A DNA stretch of 50,076 bases from an uncultured Gammaproteobacteria bacterium (GTDB lineage Bacteria > Pseudomonadota > Gammaproteobacteria > DRLM01), in assembly GCA_947259075.1 (NCBI GenBank), contig CAMYKQ010000019.1:1-50076 (forward strand). The letters run 5' to 3'. This document shows positions 36,034-46,589 of this stretch, one piece after another (the first letter of the stretch is position 1; every line of letters begins with the position of its first letter). The position numbers were made by a program, and so were the translations under genes. Below the pieces are notes generated by a model that did no database searches, had not been told where the DNA came from, and was given only the letters and a program-made list of their open reading frames with translations.

Positions 36034-36423
36034 ATGCCCATGCCCCCCACGCCGAGCCCAGCCTGGCACCCGCTATGCCACCGCGACGAACTCGCCCACG
36101 GTGAAAGCCGCGAGTTCGCCCTGCCCGGCGGTGATACGCGCTCACTGTTCGCGGTACGCCAGCATCAACAAGTGTATGTCTATCTCAATTCTTGCCCGCA
36201 CACGGGCGCCTCGCTCAACTGGGGCGCCGATGAGTTTCTGAGCTTCGACCGCAGCCTCATCCAATGCAGCCTGCACGGTGCGCAATTCCGCATTGACGAC
36301 GGCCTGTGTATTTGGGGCCCTTGCCTGCGGCAGCGGCTCACCGCCCTGCCCGTGCGCCTGGGCGATGAACAGGTGGAAGTAGACCTCAGCCCCCTGCCGG
36401 CGCGGCTCCGCCGCCCGCGCTGA
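36034..36423 (+). CDS. Small Rieske-type 2Fe-2S protein
   Basis: A 129-residue soluble Rieske domain protein. The two ligand pairs are clear: C-x-H in NSCPHTGASLNW and C-x2-H in IQCSLHGAQFRIDDG. The C-terminal CIWGPCLRQRLTALPV fits Rieske ferredoxins of the NirD/dioxygenase ferredoxin type. No partner reductase or oxygenase is adjacent. It diverges from rocF across about 160 bases. Confidence 0.9.
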   Translation: MPMPPTPSPAWHPLCHRDELAHGESREFALPGGDTRSLFAVRQHQQVYVYLNSCPHTGASLNWGADEFLSFDRSLIQCSLHGAQFRIDDGLCIWGPCLRQRLTALPVRLGDEQVEVDLSPLPARLRRPR

Positions 36424-36513
36424 GGTGTTTTTCACCGTCCCGCCTTGCCCCGCCCAAGGTGAAGGCACCCGCCCGGGCCGCGCGTCTCGCCCTTCTGGAA
36501 GGGGGGAAGACTG

Positions 36514-36549
36514 ACTTTAGTCTTGCGGCGCTTGATATGTGGCTATAAT
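36514..36549 (+). promoter_or_regulatory. Probable promoter of the Nudix gene
   Basis: A perfect TATAAT at 36544-36549 lies 35 bases before the ATG. No good -35 is present at 16-18 bases; CTTGCG at 36522 is the nearest. A short inverted repeat AGACT-x6-AGTCT near 36508-36523 overlaps the -35 region and could be an operator. Confidence 0.5.
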
Positions 36550-36584
36550 GACCGGCCCCCACTTCACAAGGGCACACAGGGCAC

Positions 36585-37130
36585 ATGCACAGACAAGCAC
36601 TACTCAAATTGCTCGGCGATTATCAACCCTACGACAAAGATGAGCGGGACATGTACGAGATGCTGGTCCGCTTCGTCGAAAATGAAGATCAGTGCTTCGA
36701 ACGTGAACTGCGCATCGGCCACATCACCGGCTCGGCCTGGATCGTCGACCGCGAACGCAGTCACGTACTATTGACCCACCACCGCAAACTCGACCGCTGG
36801 CTGCAATTGGGCGGTCACGCCGACGGCGAAGCCGATGTGCTGGCGGTGGCCTTGCGTGAGGCGCGCGAGGAATCCGGACTGGAAGCGGTCACCCCCCTGC
36901 TGGACACACCCTACGACGTGGACGTGCATCCCATCCCCGCCCGCGGCGATGAGCCCCGGCATTTGCACTACGACGTGCGCTGGCTGCTGGAGGCGGACCG
37001 TGCCACACCCTTGGTCGTGAGCAGCGAATCGAAAGACCTGGCCTGGGTGGCGCTGGATGACATCGGCCAGCTCACCAGCGACCGCTCCATCGTGCGCATG
37101 ACGGAGAAACTGCGCGCCGTGACGCTATAA
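36585..37130 (+). CDS. Nudix hydrolase
   Basis: A 181-residue Nudix protein with a complete box, GGHADGEADVLAVALREARE followed by ESGL. The region after it (VHPIPARGDEPRHLHYDVRWL) matches an uncharacterised Nudix subgroup. Substrate is unknown. It follows the Rieske gene but has its own -10 element, so it may be an independent unit. Confidence 0.9.
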   Translation: MHRQALLKLLGDYQPYDKDERDMYEMLVRFVENEDQCFERELRIGHITGSAWIVDRERSHVLLTHHRKLDRWLQLGGHADGEADVLAVALREAREESGLEAVTPLLDTPYDVDVHPIPARGDEPRHLHYDVRWLLEADRATPLVVSSESKDLAWVALDDIGQLTSDRSIVRMTEKLRAVTL

Positions 37131-37150
37131 AAACAAAGCCGCGGCGCCGC

Positions 37151-37438
37151 TCATTCAAGCCAAGACGCAACATACGGCGTGACGATCACCGCCAGCAAGG
37201 TACCCAAAATCACATCGCGGTCAATTCCGATATTCACTGGCAAATTGACTAAAAAAGCCATGGCCAGTACCAGCACGATCAAGGCCATGCGGCGGTGAAT
37301 CACCAAAGCGGTTACCACCCACGCCGCCAAGGCCGCTATCAACCAGCTTGTGTCATAGTCAAAACCCGCCATCAAGCCCTTGGGCAGGTTGATGCCGATG
37401 ACCATCAGTAAAATTATGAATACGAGTACGAACTTCAT
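37151..37438 (-). CDS. Small membrane protein (95 aa)
   Basis: Three hydrophobic segments: KFVLVFIILLMVIGINL, TSWLIAALAAWVVTALVI and MALIVLVLAMAFLVNL, then a shorter C-terminal one. The ATG at 37438 has GAGGGG seven bases upstream. No family is recognised. It converges on the Nudix gene. Confidence 0.65.
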   Translation of the reverse strand: MKFVLVFIILLMVIGINLPKGLMAGFDYDTSWLIAALAAWVVTALVIHRRMALIVLVLAMAFLVNLPVNIGIDRDVILGTLLAVIVTPYVASWLE

Positions 37439-37668
37439 GGGCAAGCCCCTCGGCGGCTGACGCCGCGCTTCGCAAACTGTATCGGCCTGCCGGGGGAAAA
37501 GTCTGAAACGGGAAGCAGCCTCGCGTGATAGTCCGCTTATGTTGGCTGCTGCAGCGGGGTCAGCTTGAAGAAAGACATCGGACGCGGCATACACGATGAA
37601 CAAACATCAAGCCCTGCCGCCCGCACCCGCCCCCAACTAAAGTGGCGCCTCGGTTGCGCGCCACTAGG

Positions 37669-37868
37669 CTAGGAGCCTGTCGGACTTGGGCGATCGTCGC
37701 GAGCAAGGCGGGAGGGCGAGGCCAGTTTTTCGATCGTTCGAGGGAAGAGCGAAGCGAAGGGTGGAGCCGTCGCCCCCTTTTTATATACAAGGGGACGAGA
37801 AGGATCGGAAAAATGGACCGCTTTCCCGCCGGCGCAGTAGATCAGCCCCAAGTCCGACAGGCTCCTAG
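37669..37868. mobile_element. MITE copy B, inserted at a stop codon
   Basis: Same CTAG flanks and 18-base terminal inverted repeats as copy A at 4173-4341. The two copies are nearly identical at both ends, but the middle of B has about 30 extra bases (GAGCGAAGCGAAGGGTGGAG and a T/A-rich stretch) in place of a short segment in A. It is inserted exactly on the TAG that ends the DUF3135 gene; the duplicated CTAG preserves that stop. Confidence 0.85.
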
Positions 37869-38224
37869 GAATGTGCCGTCAAACCACGCACGCGCTCGCG
37901 CCGGTCGGGTGAAAAACGCAACACCGTGGCGGAAGGGGCTGGCTGCGGCAAGCAACCGTTCAAGGCGTCCGCTAAACCGCCCGCGCCATACACCGCCGTC
38001 CACATTTTGTTGAACAGGTGCGTGCTGGAGGCCAGCGGATGGTGGTATTTTTTCCGTTCTAAATCAATTCGCCACTGCAAACCGCGTAAACGGGCTTGTT
38101 GTCCGGGAGCGGCTGCGGCAATACATTCTTCGATGCAGGCGCGGCGTTGCGCTTCAAAGGTTTGCGGGTCGGTCGCGGCCAGCTTGGCCCAAAAATCGAA
38201 ATCAAACCCCGCTTCGGTAGACAT
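37865..38224 (-). CDS. DUF3135 family protein
   Basis: A ~119-residue soluble protein with the DUF3135 pattern: FDFDFWAKLAATDPQTFEAQ, GQQARLRGLQWRIDLERKKY and HPLASSTHLFNKMW. Function unknown. ATG 38224 has GGGG at seven bases; ATG 38230 adds two residues. The stop lies within the CTAG at the edge of MITE copy B, so the insertion leaves the protein unchanged. Confidence 0.8.
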   Translation of the reverse strand: MSTEAGFDFDFWAKLAATDPQTFEAQRRACIEECIAAAAPGQQARLRGLQWRIDLERKKYHHPLASSTHLFNKMWTAVYGAGGLADALNGCLPQPAPSATVLRFSPDRRERVRGLTAHS

Positions 38225-38536
38225 GCTCATACCCCACCACACTGATCTTTATTTGAATTGTGGCCACAGTGTAGCAAATCATCGCCATCCCGGTACCCGG
38301 CTCCCTAGGCATAAATCAAGGCGATTGACGTTGCAGGGCAAAGAATGGCCGAGTTGTACACTCAGGATAATTTGCTAGCTTTACTGAAGCAGGTCTGCGG
38401 TTCAAGGCGTTTTTACCATTAGACCCCAGATGCGCGGCAGGTCATTACTCACTGATTAATCAAAAGCATGGCCGATGCAACGCACTCGCCCGCTTGCTTG
38501 CTTTATCCCCCACCTTCAACCGAGAGGAACTAAGCA
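38225..38536. other. Gene-free interval between DUF3135 and CHRD genes
   Basis: About 310 bases that presumably hold both divergent promoters. A 10-base palindrome TGTGGCCACA at 38259-38268 lies near the DUF3135 start. Nothing else is recognised. Confidence 0.5.
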
Positions 38537-39121
38537 ATGAATAAACTTCTCATTTTCACCACCGCCACCCTCGCCGGCCTCGGCGCCCTCAGGGCCGAGG
38601 CCGGCCCCCCTTTTCCCTTTAAAATGCACGCCGAGCTGAGCGGCGCCGAACAGGTTGTCGACACCCGCGTCGCTGAGGCCACCCTCCCCGTAGTAGGACT
38701 GGTAACCGGCGCCTATGGCGAAGCCCAGGTAACGCTCTCCCGAGACCGCAGCACCTTGCACTACCGGCTCAAGGTCAGCCCAACCGCCACCCCCATTTTC
38801 ATGGCGCACATCCATCTGGGACCCCAAGGCCGTAACGGGCCGGTGATTTTGTGGCTGTTCGGCGACGCCAGCAGCAACCCGCTGCCCTTTACCCTGCCGC
38901 GCGATGACGGTCCTTTCTCCGGTGAAATCTCCGGCATGCTCACGGCGAGCAATTTGATCCCGCAGCCCAGCCTGGGACTCAACACCTTCGAAGACGTCAT
39001 TGCCAATCTGATGCGGGGCAATGCCTACGTCAACGTACATACCCAAGCCCATCCGCCGGGCGAGGTACGCGGGCAACTGGAGGGGCATGAGCATTCAAAC
39101 TTCGGCTTTGGCTGGAGATGA
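38537..39121 (+). CDS. Exported CHRD-domain protein
   Basis: A 194-residue secreted protein. The signal peptide (MNKLLIFTTATLAGLGALRAEA) is followed by a CHRD domain: FKMHAELSGAEQV, HYRLKVS, FMAHIHLGPQGRNGPVI, and the closing YVNVHTQAHPPGEVRGQL. CHRD domains are found in chordin and in many bacterial secreted proteins of unknown role. GAGAGGA precedes the ATG. It stands alone. Confidence 0.9.
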   Translation: MNKLLIFTTATLAGLGALRAEAGPPFPFKMHAELSGAEQVVDTRVAEATLPVVGLVTGAYGEAQVTLSRDRSTLHYRLKVSPTATPIFMAHIHLGPQGRNGPVILWLFGDASSNPLPFTLPRDDGPFSGEISGMLTASNLIPQPSLGLNTFEDVIANLMRGNAYVNVHTQAHPPGEVRGQLEGHEHSNFGFGWR

Positions 39122-39273
39122 TTTAAACACGTCATTCAGATTGACCGGGCGGTGTTCCGCCACGACGGCGGGGCATCGCGCCGGCACAAATGGACCCGCG
39201 CGGACCAAGCGAATAGACAAGCCGCAATAGCGCGCAAACTTTAAAAGGGGAAGGGAATAACGCTTCGCCGCGC

Positions 39274-40641
39274 CTATGCGGCGGCGAGGTTGCGCGCCAT
39301 GGCGTTGAGCCCCTCACAACCTTCGAGGATGCGGCTCATCACCATGACGATTTGAATTTCTTCGAGCTCCAGCGCGGCCATGATCTCAGCCGGCAATTCG
39401 TGACTGGGCGAATCGCCGATGCCGTGCTCTTTCAGCAGGTGATCGGCGAGCAGGGTCAAGCGGGCATAGAGGGCATGAGGCCCGTCGTAATCGGGATTAT
39501 GGTGTTCGCGGACGGCGACGATAATCTCCTCGGGCATATTCCATCCCTCCATCAGCCAGGCGCCCAGCTCACCGTGATGCACGCCCAGCAACGCCATCTC
39601 ATGCTCAACCACCGGCAACTCTGGATTGTCGCTGACGGCATTATTAAGCATGCAGAATTCGCGTTTGAACACATGGCCCAACAGCAAATGCCCCATATTG
39701 TGCAACAACCCGGCGAGATAACTCATGCCCGCGGGCGGCCGCTTGGCGCGGGGCAACTCACGCCCCAAGGCCTGCACCAAGGCGGCGCTGTACGTGGCGT
39801 GGCGCCAAAAGGCGTTCAAGCCCAAGGGACCGAGCGCCGGAATCTTGAACGGCCGCGCGCTGGCGATGCCCAGCGCCAAATTCATCACCATCTCAAAGCC
39901 GAGTACCCGCGAAATAGCGGACTGCACTGAATCAACCTTGCCGCGATAACCGAAAAACGGTGAACGGGCGTAACGGATCACCTGCGCCGCGAGACTGGGA
40001 TCCAATTCCACCAGCTTGCCAAGCTTGTCGGCATCGGCCAACGGGTTAGCGCGCAACATCACGATCTGCCGCGCCATCTCCGGTATGGCGGGCAGCTCTT
40101 TCAGCGATTGAATACGTTTTTTAAGGTCGGCGCCGGGGACGGCGGATGGCTCTCGTTCATGATCGCTACCAATAGGCCGCGAAAAATTACCCGCCAGCCA
40201 GGCATTGCTCAGCAAATTGAAAAAATCTTTGTTACTCATCCGCACCAAATGAGAGGCGTCACCACCGGAAAAATACAGGGCCTCGCACGCCACCAAGGCA
40301 TCATCAACGATGGTGCGTATGCCATAGGGCTCGCCCATGGGCGGGACAAAACGGGGCACACAATCGGGAAATACCTGTTTGATCGTCGCCTCAGCCGCCA
40401 ACTCCACACGGCGGTGCAGCAGCTTGCTCAAGGCATCGACATCGAGACTGTGGGTGGCCAGCATCACCACCATCACCAAACCCACATCGTCCTTCAGCAC
40501 CACGGTCTTCACCACCGAGGCGGCCGAAATCCCCGCGGCGTCCGAGGCCTGCAACAGCGAGGTGAACGGCGGCAACTCATGCACGTCGTAAATCACCCGT
40601 TTTTTGTCGAGGTATTGCCTCAATTTATCCGCGATAGGCAT
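39274..40641 (-). CDS. YbaK-like aminoacyl-tRNA deacylase fused to HDOD domain
   Basis: A 455-residue two-domain protein. Residues ~1-155 resemble YbaK/ProX trans-editing domains (VIYDVHELPPF, ASVVKTVVLKDD, PPMGEPYGIRTIVDD, FSGGDASHLVRMSNKDF). Residues ~175-430 are an HDOD domain (LKELPAIPEMARQIVMLRAN, DPSLAAQVIRYARSPFFGY, YLAGLLHNMGHLLLGHVF). HDOD domains lack phosphodiesterase activity and act in signalling. A strong GAGGAGG site supports the start at 40641. This pairing is known in other proteobacteria, but its role is not. Confidence 0.88.
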   Translation of the reverse strand: MPIADKLRQYLDKKRVIYDVHELPPFTSLLQASDAAGISAASVVKTVVLKDDVGLVMVVMLATHSLDVDALSKLLHRRVELAAEATIKQVFPDCVPRFVPPMGEPYGIRTIVDDALVACEALYFSGGDASHLVRMSNKDFFNLLSNAWLAGNFSRPIGSDHEREPSAVPGADLKKRIQSLKELPAIPEMARQIVMLRANPLADADKLGKLVELDPSLAAQVIRYARSPFFGYRGKVDSVQSAISRVLGFEMVMNLALGIASARPFKIPALGPLGLNAFWRHATYSAALVQALGRELPRAKRPPAGMSYLAGLLHNMGHLLLGHVFKREFCMLNNAVSDNPELPVVEHEMALLGVHHGELGAWLMEGWNMPEEIIVAVREHHNPDYDGPHALYARLTLLADHLLKEHGIGDSPSHELPAEIMAALELEEIQIVMVMSRILEGCEGLNAMARNLAAA

Positions 40642-40905
40642 TAATGCCTCCTCTTGGCATCGCGCCCTATTCGCCGTCAAATGGCTGGAGCATGACGGCG
40701 GCGCACGACTCGTACTGGGTTTATCGGCCACCGGGGCGGCCGGTTAAAGGGTCCACACCCAAAAAAATAGCCATGACCACTCTGTCGAAGGGTTTTACAT
40801 CACTCAGCCCCGATTAAAACCTCGACCACGTAGCAAACTGTGCTGAAAAGAAATAATTTCACTGGCACGAATACTGCTGAGCCACACCCATTTGCAGGGC
40901 CGGGG

Positions 40906-41397
40906 ATGAACATGCCAGCAGAGCAACGCAACCTACAACGCCGCGACCGGCGCCGTTCGCAAAACCACACCCTGTTTCACGTCCACGGCCTTCGTGGCCG
41001 CCGCCGCCACCACCGCCGCCAAGAAAATCAAGCCAAGACACAGCAGGCCGTGGATTGGCACGACCCGCATTTACTATACATTACTTTATCTATCATGATG
41101 TTATGTGCCGCGGACGCCCATAACACACTGCAATTGCTGCAGCTGGGCGCCAAGGAAATCAACTCATTCATGGACTATCTAATCCGGCGCGACATTGAAC
41201 TCTTCGTCAGGGTGAAACTCGGCATGACCGCAACCTGCCTCGTTGTGCTGGTGGGCTACCAGCACATCGCTTTATTCCAGCTTGTAAGAATCCGGCATAT
41301 TCTCTACGCCATACTCACTTTTTACACCGGGCTAATCAGCTACGAAGTCGCCATCTGGCCCGGCCCTTACATTCCGTTTATCTTCATCCCTTTTTAG
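40906..41397 (+). CDS. DUF5658-like membrane protein
   Basis: A 163-residue protein. An N-terminal Arg/His/Gln-rich cytoplasmic part (RNLQRRDRRRSQ, RGRRRHHRRQENQ) is followed by three to four hydrophobic helices beginning LLYITLSIMMLCAADAHNTL. The AxxxTLxLLQLGAKEINSFM pattern is that of DUF5658. ATG 40906 is preferred; a GTG at 40840 would add 22 residues. Function unknown. Confidence 0.65.
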   Translation: MNMPAEQRNLQRRDRRRSQNHTLFHVHGLRGRRRHHRRQENQAKTQQAVDWHDPHLLYITLSIMMLCAADAHNTLQLLQLGAKEINSFMDYLIRRDIELFVRVKLGMTATCLVVLVGYQHIALFQLVRIRHILYAILTFYTGLISYEVAIWPGPYIPFIFIPF

Positions 41398-41411
41398 CGC
41401 CCAGCCCCAGC

Positions 41412-42590
41412 TTAAGCCGAAGCGGCCGGTGAGGCGCAGACCTCGGCGTAGTCGTCGTAACCGGAAAATTTCGCCTCATCACCGCAGACCTTGCATTCCG
41501 TATTGCGCTTGAGCTTGAACTCATTGAATGAACCGTGGAGGGCGTCGTAATAAAGCATTCTGCCCACCAGCGAATCACCCAGATTCAGCAAGACCTTCAA
41601 GGCCTCCACCGCTTGCAGCACGCCGAGCACGCCCGGCAAGACGCCGAGCACGCCGATCTCGGCGCAGGAAGGCGCGCTTTCCGGCGGCGGCGGCTCGGGG
41701 AACATGCAGCGGTAGCAGCCGCCGCGGCGTTTTTCGTAACGCGGCCAGAACACCGTGATCTGCCCCTCGAAGCGATACACCGCCGCGTGGACATTGGGGA
41801 TGCCCATCTTGACGCAGGCGTCATTGATTAAATAGCGGGTGGGCAGATTGTCCGAGCCGTCCACCACCACATCGTAATTGGAAAGGATCTCCTCCACATT
41901 ACTGCTGTCGAGGCGAGTCTCGTAGCCGACGATCTTCACGCGCGGGTTGAGCGACTCCAGCGCCTCGCGCGCCGAAGCCACCTTAGGCGTGTCCACCCGC
42001 GCCTCGGTATGCAGAATCTGGCGCTGTAAATTACTGCGGTCAACCACGTCGTGATCCACCAATCCCAGCGTACCCACCCCGGCGGCGGCCAAATACAGCG
42101 CGGCGGGGGAACCCAGCCCACCGGCGCCGATCAGCAAGACCCGGCTTTCCAGCAGTTTCAGCTGGCCCTGCTCACCCACTTCCGGCAGCAGCAAGTGGCG
42201 GGCGTAACGCTCGCGGGCATCGTCGTCGAGCATGCGCGGCATCTCAAAGGGCAGACCGCCGTTCTTCCAGCGGTTAAACCCGCCGGCGACTGATTTCACG
42301 TCTTGATAACCGAGGTGCTTGAGCGTCTCGGCGGCGAATAGGGATCGCACCCCGCCGGCGCACATCACCAAAATGGGCTGCGCCAGATCGGGCACCTTGT
42401 CTTCGATGCGCAATTCGAGAAAACCGCGGTTGAGCCGCAGCGCCCCCTTGGGACTGCCGGCAGCGACCTCGTCCACCTCGCGTACATCAAGCAATACCGC
42501 GCCCTGCTTGTGCGCCGCCAAGGCCTCTTCCGGCGTCACTTCGGCAATGCTGTTTTTGAGTTCCGCTAAGCGGCGGTCTTTGCCCTTCAT
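41412..42590 (-). CDS. moeB: Rhodanese-MoeB/ThiF fusion, molybdopterin-synthase adenylyltransferase-like
   Basis: A 392-residue protein with an N-terminal rhodanese domain (residues ~15-115: VLLDVREVDEVAAGS, active loop VMCAGGVRSL with Cys near 76). An E1-like adenylating domain follows (~120-375): GAGGLGSPAALYLAAAG, DHDVVDRSNLQRQIL, SDNLPTRYLIND. Zinc ligands are present as CYRC and CKVCG. Such enzymes adenylate the C-terminal Gly of MoaD or ThiS-like carriers and may supply their sulfur through the attached rhodanese. No carrier or moa/thi gene adjoins, so the pathway is not fixed. Confidence 0.9.
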   Translation of the reverse strand: MKGKDRRLAELKNSIAEVTPEEALAAHKQGAVLLDVREVDEVAAGSPKGALRLNRGFLELRIEDKVPDLAQPILVMCAGGVRSLFAAETLKHLGYQDVKSVAGGFNRWKNGGLPFEMPRMLDDDARERYARHLLLPEVGEQGQLKLLESRVLLIGAGGLGSPAALYLAAAGVGTLGLVDHDVVDRSNLQRQILHTEARVDTPKVASAREALESLNPRVKIVGYETRLDSSNVEEILSNYDVVVDGSDNLPTRYLINDACVKMGIPNVHAAVYRFEGQITVFWPRYEKRRGGCYRCMFPEPPPPESAPSCAEIGVLGVLPGVLGVLQAVEALKVLLNLGDSLVGRMLYYDALHGSFNEFKLKRNTECKVCGDEAKFSGYDDYAEVCASPAASA

Positions 42591-43026
42591 TCACTCACCT
42601 CCAAGATCGGTCTTGCTTCAAATGAATACTCACCCACGGGGCGGTTGGCAATACCCCTTTCCCGTCGAGCCCAGGGGTTGCTAAACGTCGATTCATGATA
42701 TGTCGGCGGCGCGGATTCGAATCATTAGCGGCAACATGGCATCCGTGGGGACCGCGGAAACTGGCCTGTTTTATTTTTATCCCGCCGCGGCACAAAGACT
42801 GTTAGAAACGCGCCTGACCCTGGATAATATCACAGCCTTTCTCATCCGCATCCCCTCAACAAAAACAGCGGCGATCCGACATGTAAAGCAAACAGGTTTA
42901 AGATTAAACCAACGCGAAGATGCGGCGGCACCCCGCCCGCGCAAGGCCATTCCGGCCCGCCTTGCGCCCAATCAAGCCCGATGCGGGATCCGGCGGCATT
43001 TCACCCATACAGGAGTTCGGGCAACA
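42591..43026. other. Gene-free interval upstream of the MgtC-like gene
   Basis: About 435 bases between divergent genes. A possible promoter for the MgtC-like gene (TTAGAA at 42802, TAATAT at 42825, 17-base spacing) would leave a ~190-base leader. That leader includes a perfect hairpin GGTTTAA-GA-TTAAACC at 42895-42910. No known Mg2+ riboswitch was recognised. Confidence 0.4.
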
Positions 43027-43719
43027 ATGGACGATCAATTTATCACCGTGGCGCTACGCATGACCTTATCACTGCTGGCCGGCGGCATCATTGGCTTTGA
43101 ACGCACCTATCACGGCCGTCCGGCGGGATTCCGCACCCACGTGCTGGTCTGCACCTCGTCGGCCTTATTGATGCTGCTCTCGGTATACCAATGGGAACTA
43201 CTGCCCGACGCCCCGCAAGACACCATCCGCGTCGACCCCACCCGCATGGCCCAAGGCATCATGACCGGCATCGGCTTTCTCGGCGCGGGGGTCATCGTCA
43301 AAGAGAGCCTGGCGGTGCGCGGCCTCACCACCGCCGCCTCCATTTGGATCACCGCCGCCATCGGCATCGTCATCGGCATGGGGTTTTACTCCGCCGCGGG
43401 CCTGGGCGTGGCCATGGCCCTCGGCACCTTGGCGGTGTTCCGCTGGGTGGAGTCCATCATGCCCGCCATCCGTTACGCCAAGCTCACGGTGCGCCTCCCC
43501 CGGCAAACGCAATTGAGCCAAGACGAGCTGCTGGAGGTGGTGCGCGCCCACGACATCACCACCGGCGGTCCGAGTTACCATTTAGAAGACGAAGGCCGGA
43601 TGTTCCAATACCAAATGACCATACGCACGAACAGCGCCGTCAATCTGCGCTACCTCGCGGAGACCTTGGGCAAGATGGAGCAGATCCAAGAATTCAGCAT
43701 CATGCCCACGCGCGACTGA
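43027..43719 (+). CDS. MgtC/SapB family membrane protein
   Basis: A 230-residue protein with four to five N-terminal transmembrane helices and the MgtC signatures LAGGIIGFERTYHGRPAGFR, THVLVCTSSALLML and MTGIGFLGAGVIVKES. A soluble C-terminal domain (~150-230) follows, resembling ACT-like tails. MgtC proteins affect Mg2+ homeostasis and F-type ATPase. AGGAG lies 10 bases before the ATG. It converges on murU. Confidence 0.9.
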   Translation: MDDQFITVALRMTLSLLAGGIIGFERTYHGRPAGFRTHVLVCTSSALLMLLSVYQWELLPDAPQDTIRVDPTRMAQGIMTGIGFLGAGVIVKESLAVRGLTTAASIWITAAIGIVIGMGFYSAAGLGVAMALGTLAVFRWVESIMPAIRYAKLTVRLPRQTQLSQDELLEVVRAHDITTGGPSYHLEDEGRMFQYQMTIRTNSAVNLRYLAETLGKMEQIQEFSIMPTRD

Positions 43720-43727
43720 TACCGCGC

Positions 43728-45444
<1,717 letters not shown>

Positions 45445-45520
45445 CCCGCCGGCCGTACGGCGGGCCGCCGCGCGCGCCGCCTCCGTCATTATTGCTTCGC
45501 CGCGCATCCCTGCCGCCGGA

Positions 45521-46000
45521 TCAGTGCGGACGCTCGGCCGGCGCCGCCTCTTGCTGCTTCTTCGCCTGCTCCACATGCTGTTGGTACAGCGTGTCGAAGT
45601 TGATGGGGGCGAGCAGCAGCTGAGGAAAACCGCCGCGTGTCACCAAATCAGACACGGCCTCGCGCGCGAAGGGAAACAAGACATGCGGGCAATAACTGCC
45701 CACCATGACGGCGATCTGGTCTTTTTCATAACCGCTGATGCTGAAGATACCGGCCTGCTGCACCTCGATCAGATAAGCGGTTTTATCATTCTGCTTGGCG
45801 GTCACCGTGAGGGTGAGCACCACTTCGTGCGTGGTCTCATTCAGGACCATCGCATTATTACTGAGTTGCAGATTGACGTCCGGCTCCCATTTTTCCAAAA
45901 ACACTTGCGGGGAATTGGGCGTCTCGAACGACAAGTCTTTCACGTAGATTTTTTGGATGGTGAACTGGGGCTGATTCTGTGCTTGTGGCGCCTCTGCCAT
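45521..46000 (-). CDS. secB: Protein-export chaperone SecB
   Basis: A 159-residue chaperone that holds precursor proteins unfolded for the Sec system. Motifs include FTIQKIYVKDLSFETPNSP, KWEPDVNLQLSNNA, EVVLTLTVTAK and CPHVLFPFAREAVSDLVTRG. ATG 46000 is preceded by AAGGAAA. It sits between yibN and gpsA; the grxC gene usually found between yibN and secB is absent. Confidence 0.97.
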   Translation of the reverse strand: MAEAPQAQNQPQFTIQKIYVKDLSFETPNSPQVFLEKWEPDVNLQLSNNAMVLNETTHEVVLTLTVTAKQNDKTAYLIEVQQAGIFSISGYEKDQIAVMVGSYCPHVLFPFAREAVSDLVTRGGFPQLLLAPINFDTLYQQHVEQAKKQQEAAPAERPH

Positions 46001-46100
46001 GGTTATTTCCTTCATGGATATCGATGGTAATGGACTGGACGCGGCGGGCTGAGCACCGCCGCGTCACAGCGTAAATACATGCCGCCCGCAACGGGGCCGT

Positions 46101-46529
46101 TTAATTTTGTGTAGACACCGGCAGGTCCGCCCCTTGCCAGGCCAGCATGCCGCCTCCTAATTTGTAGATGCGGGTGAACCCCTGCTGGCGCAGCTGCACC
46201 CCGGCCTGCGCCGAACGCTGGCCGGTGCGGCAATAGACCACGATGGGCTTATCTTTATGGGGCTCCAGCTCATGCAGCCGCTTGTCCAGCAAACCCAAGG
46301 GGATGTGCACCGCATTGATGACATGCCCTTGGGCGTACTCCTGGTCTTCCCGCACATCCAGGGTGATGGCGTCTTCCTGATTAATAAGCCGCACCGCCTC
46401 CTGGGGTTTGATATCGGCGAAACCTAACACTTTACGTTTCATCTCGACCGCGATAATCAACAAAAGGACGACCACGAAAGCCGATGCCAGCAACCAGTGG
46501 TTAAGTAGAAACTCGCCAAACTGCGCCAT
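46101..46529 (-). CDS. yibN: Membrane-anchored rhodanese YibN
   Basis: A 142-residue protein with one N-terminal transmembrane helix (LLASAFVVVLLLIIAVEM) and a rhodanese domain (ITLDVREDQEYAQGHVINAV, active loop YCRTGQRSAQAG with the catalytic Cys). This layout and its place next to secB match YibN. It is the fourth rhodanese-domain protein in the window. Confidence 0.92.
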   Translation of the reverse strand: MAQFGEFLLNHWLLASAFVVVLLLIIAVEMKRKVLGFADIKPQEAVRLINQEDAITLDVREDQEYAQGHVINAVHIPLGLLDKRLHELEPHKDKPIVVYCRTGQRSAQAGVQLRQQGFTRIYKLGGGMLAWQGADLPVSTQN

Positions 46530-46589
46530 GAGAATTATCGAACCTTTACTTCACCGTGTAGCAATATTCAAGAACTGGGGCACGAATCG

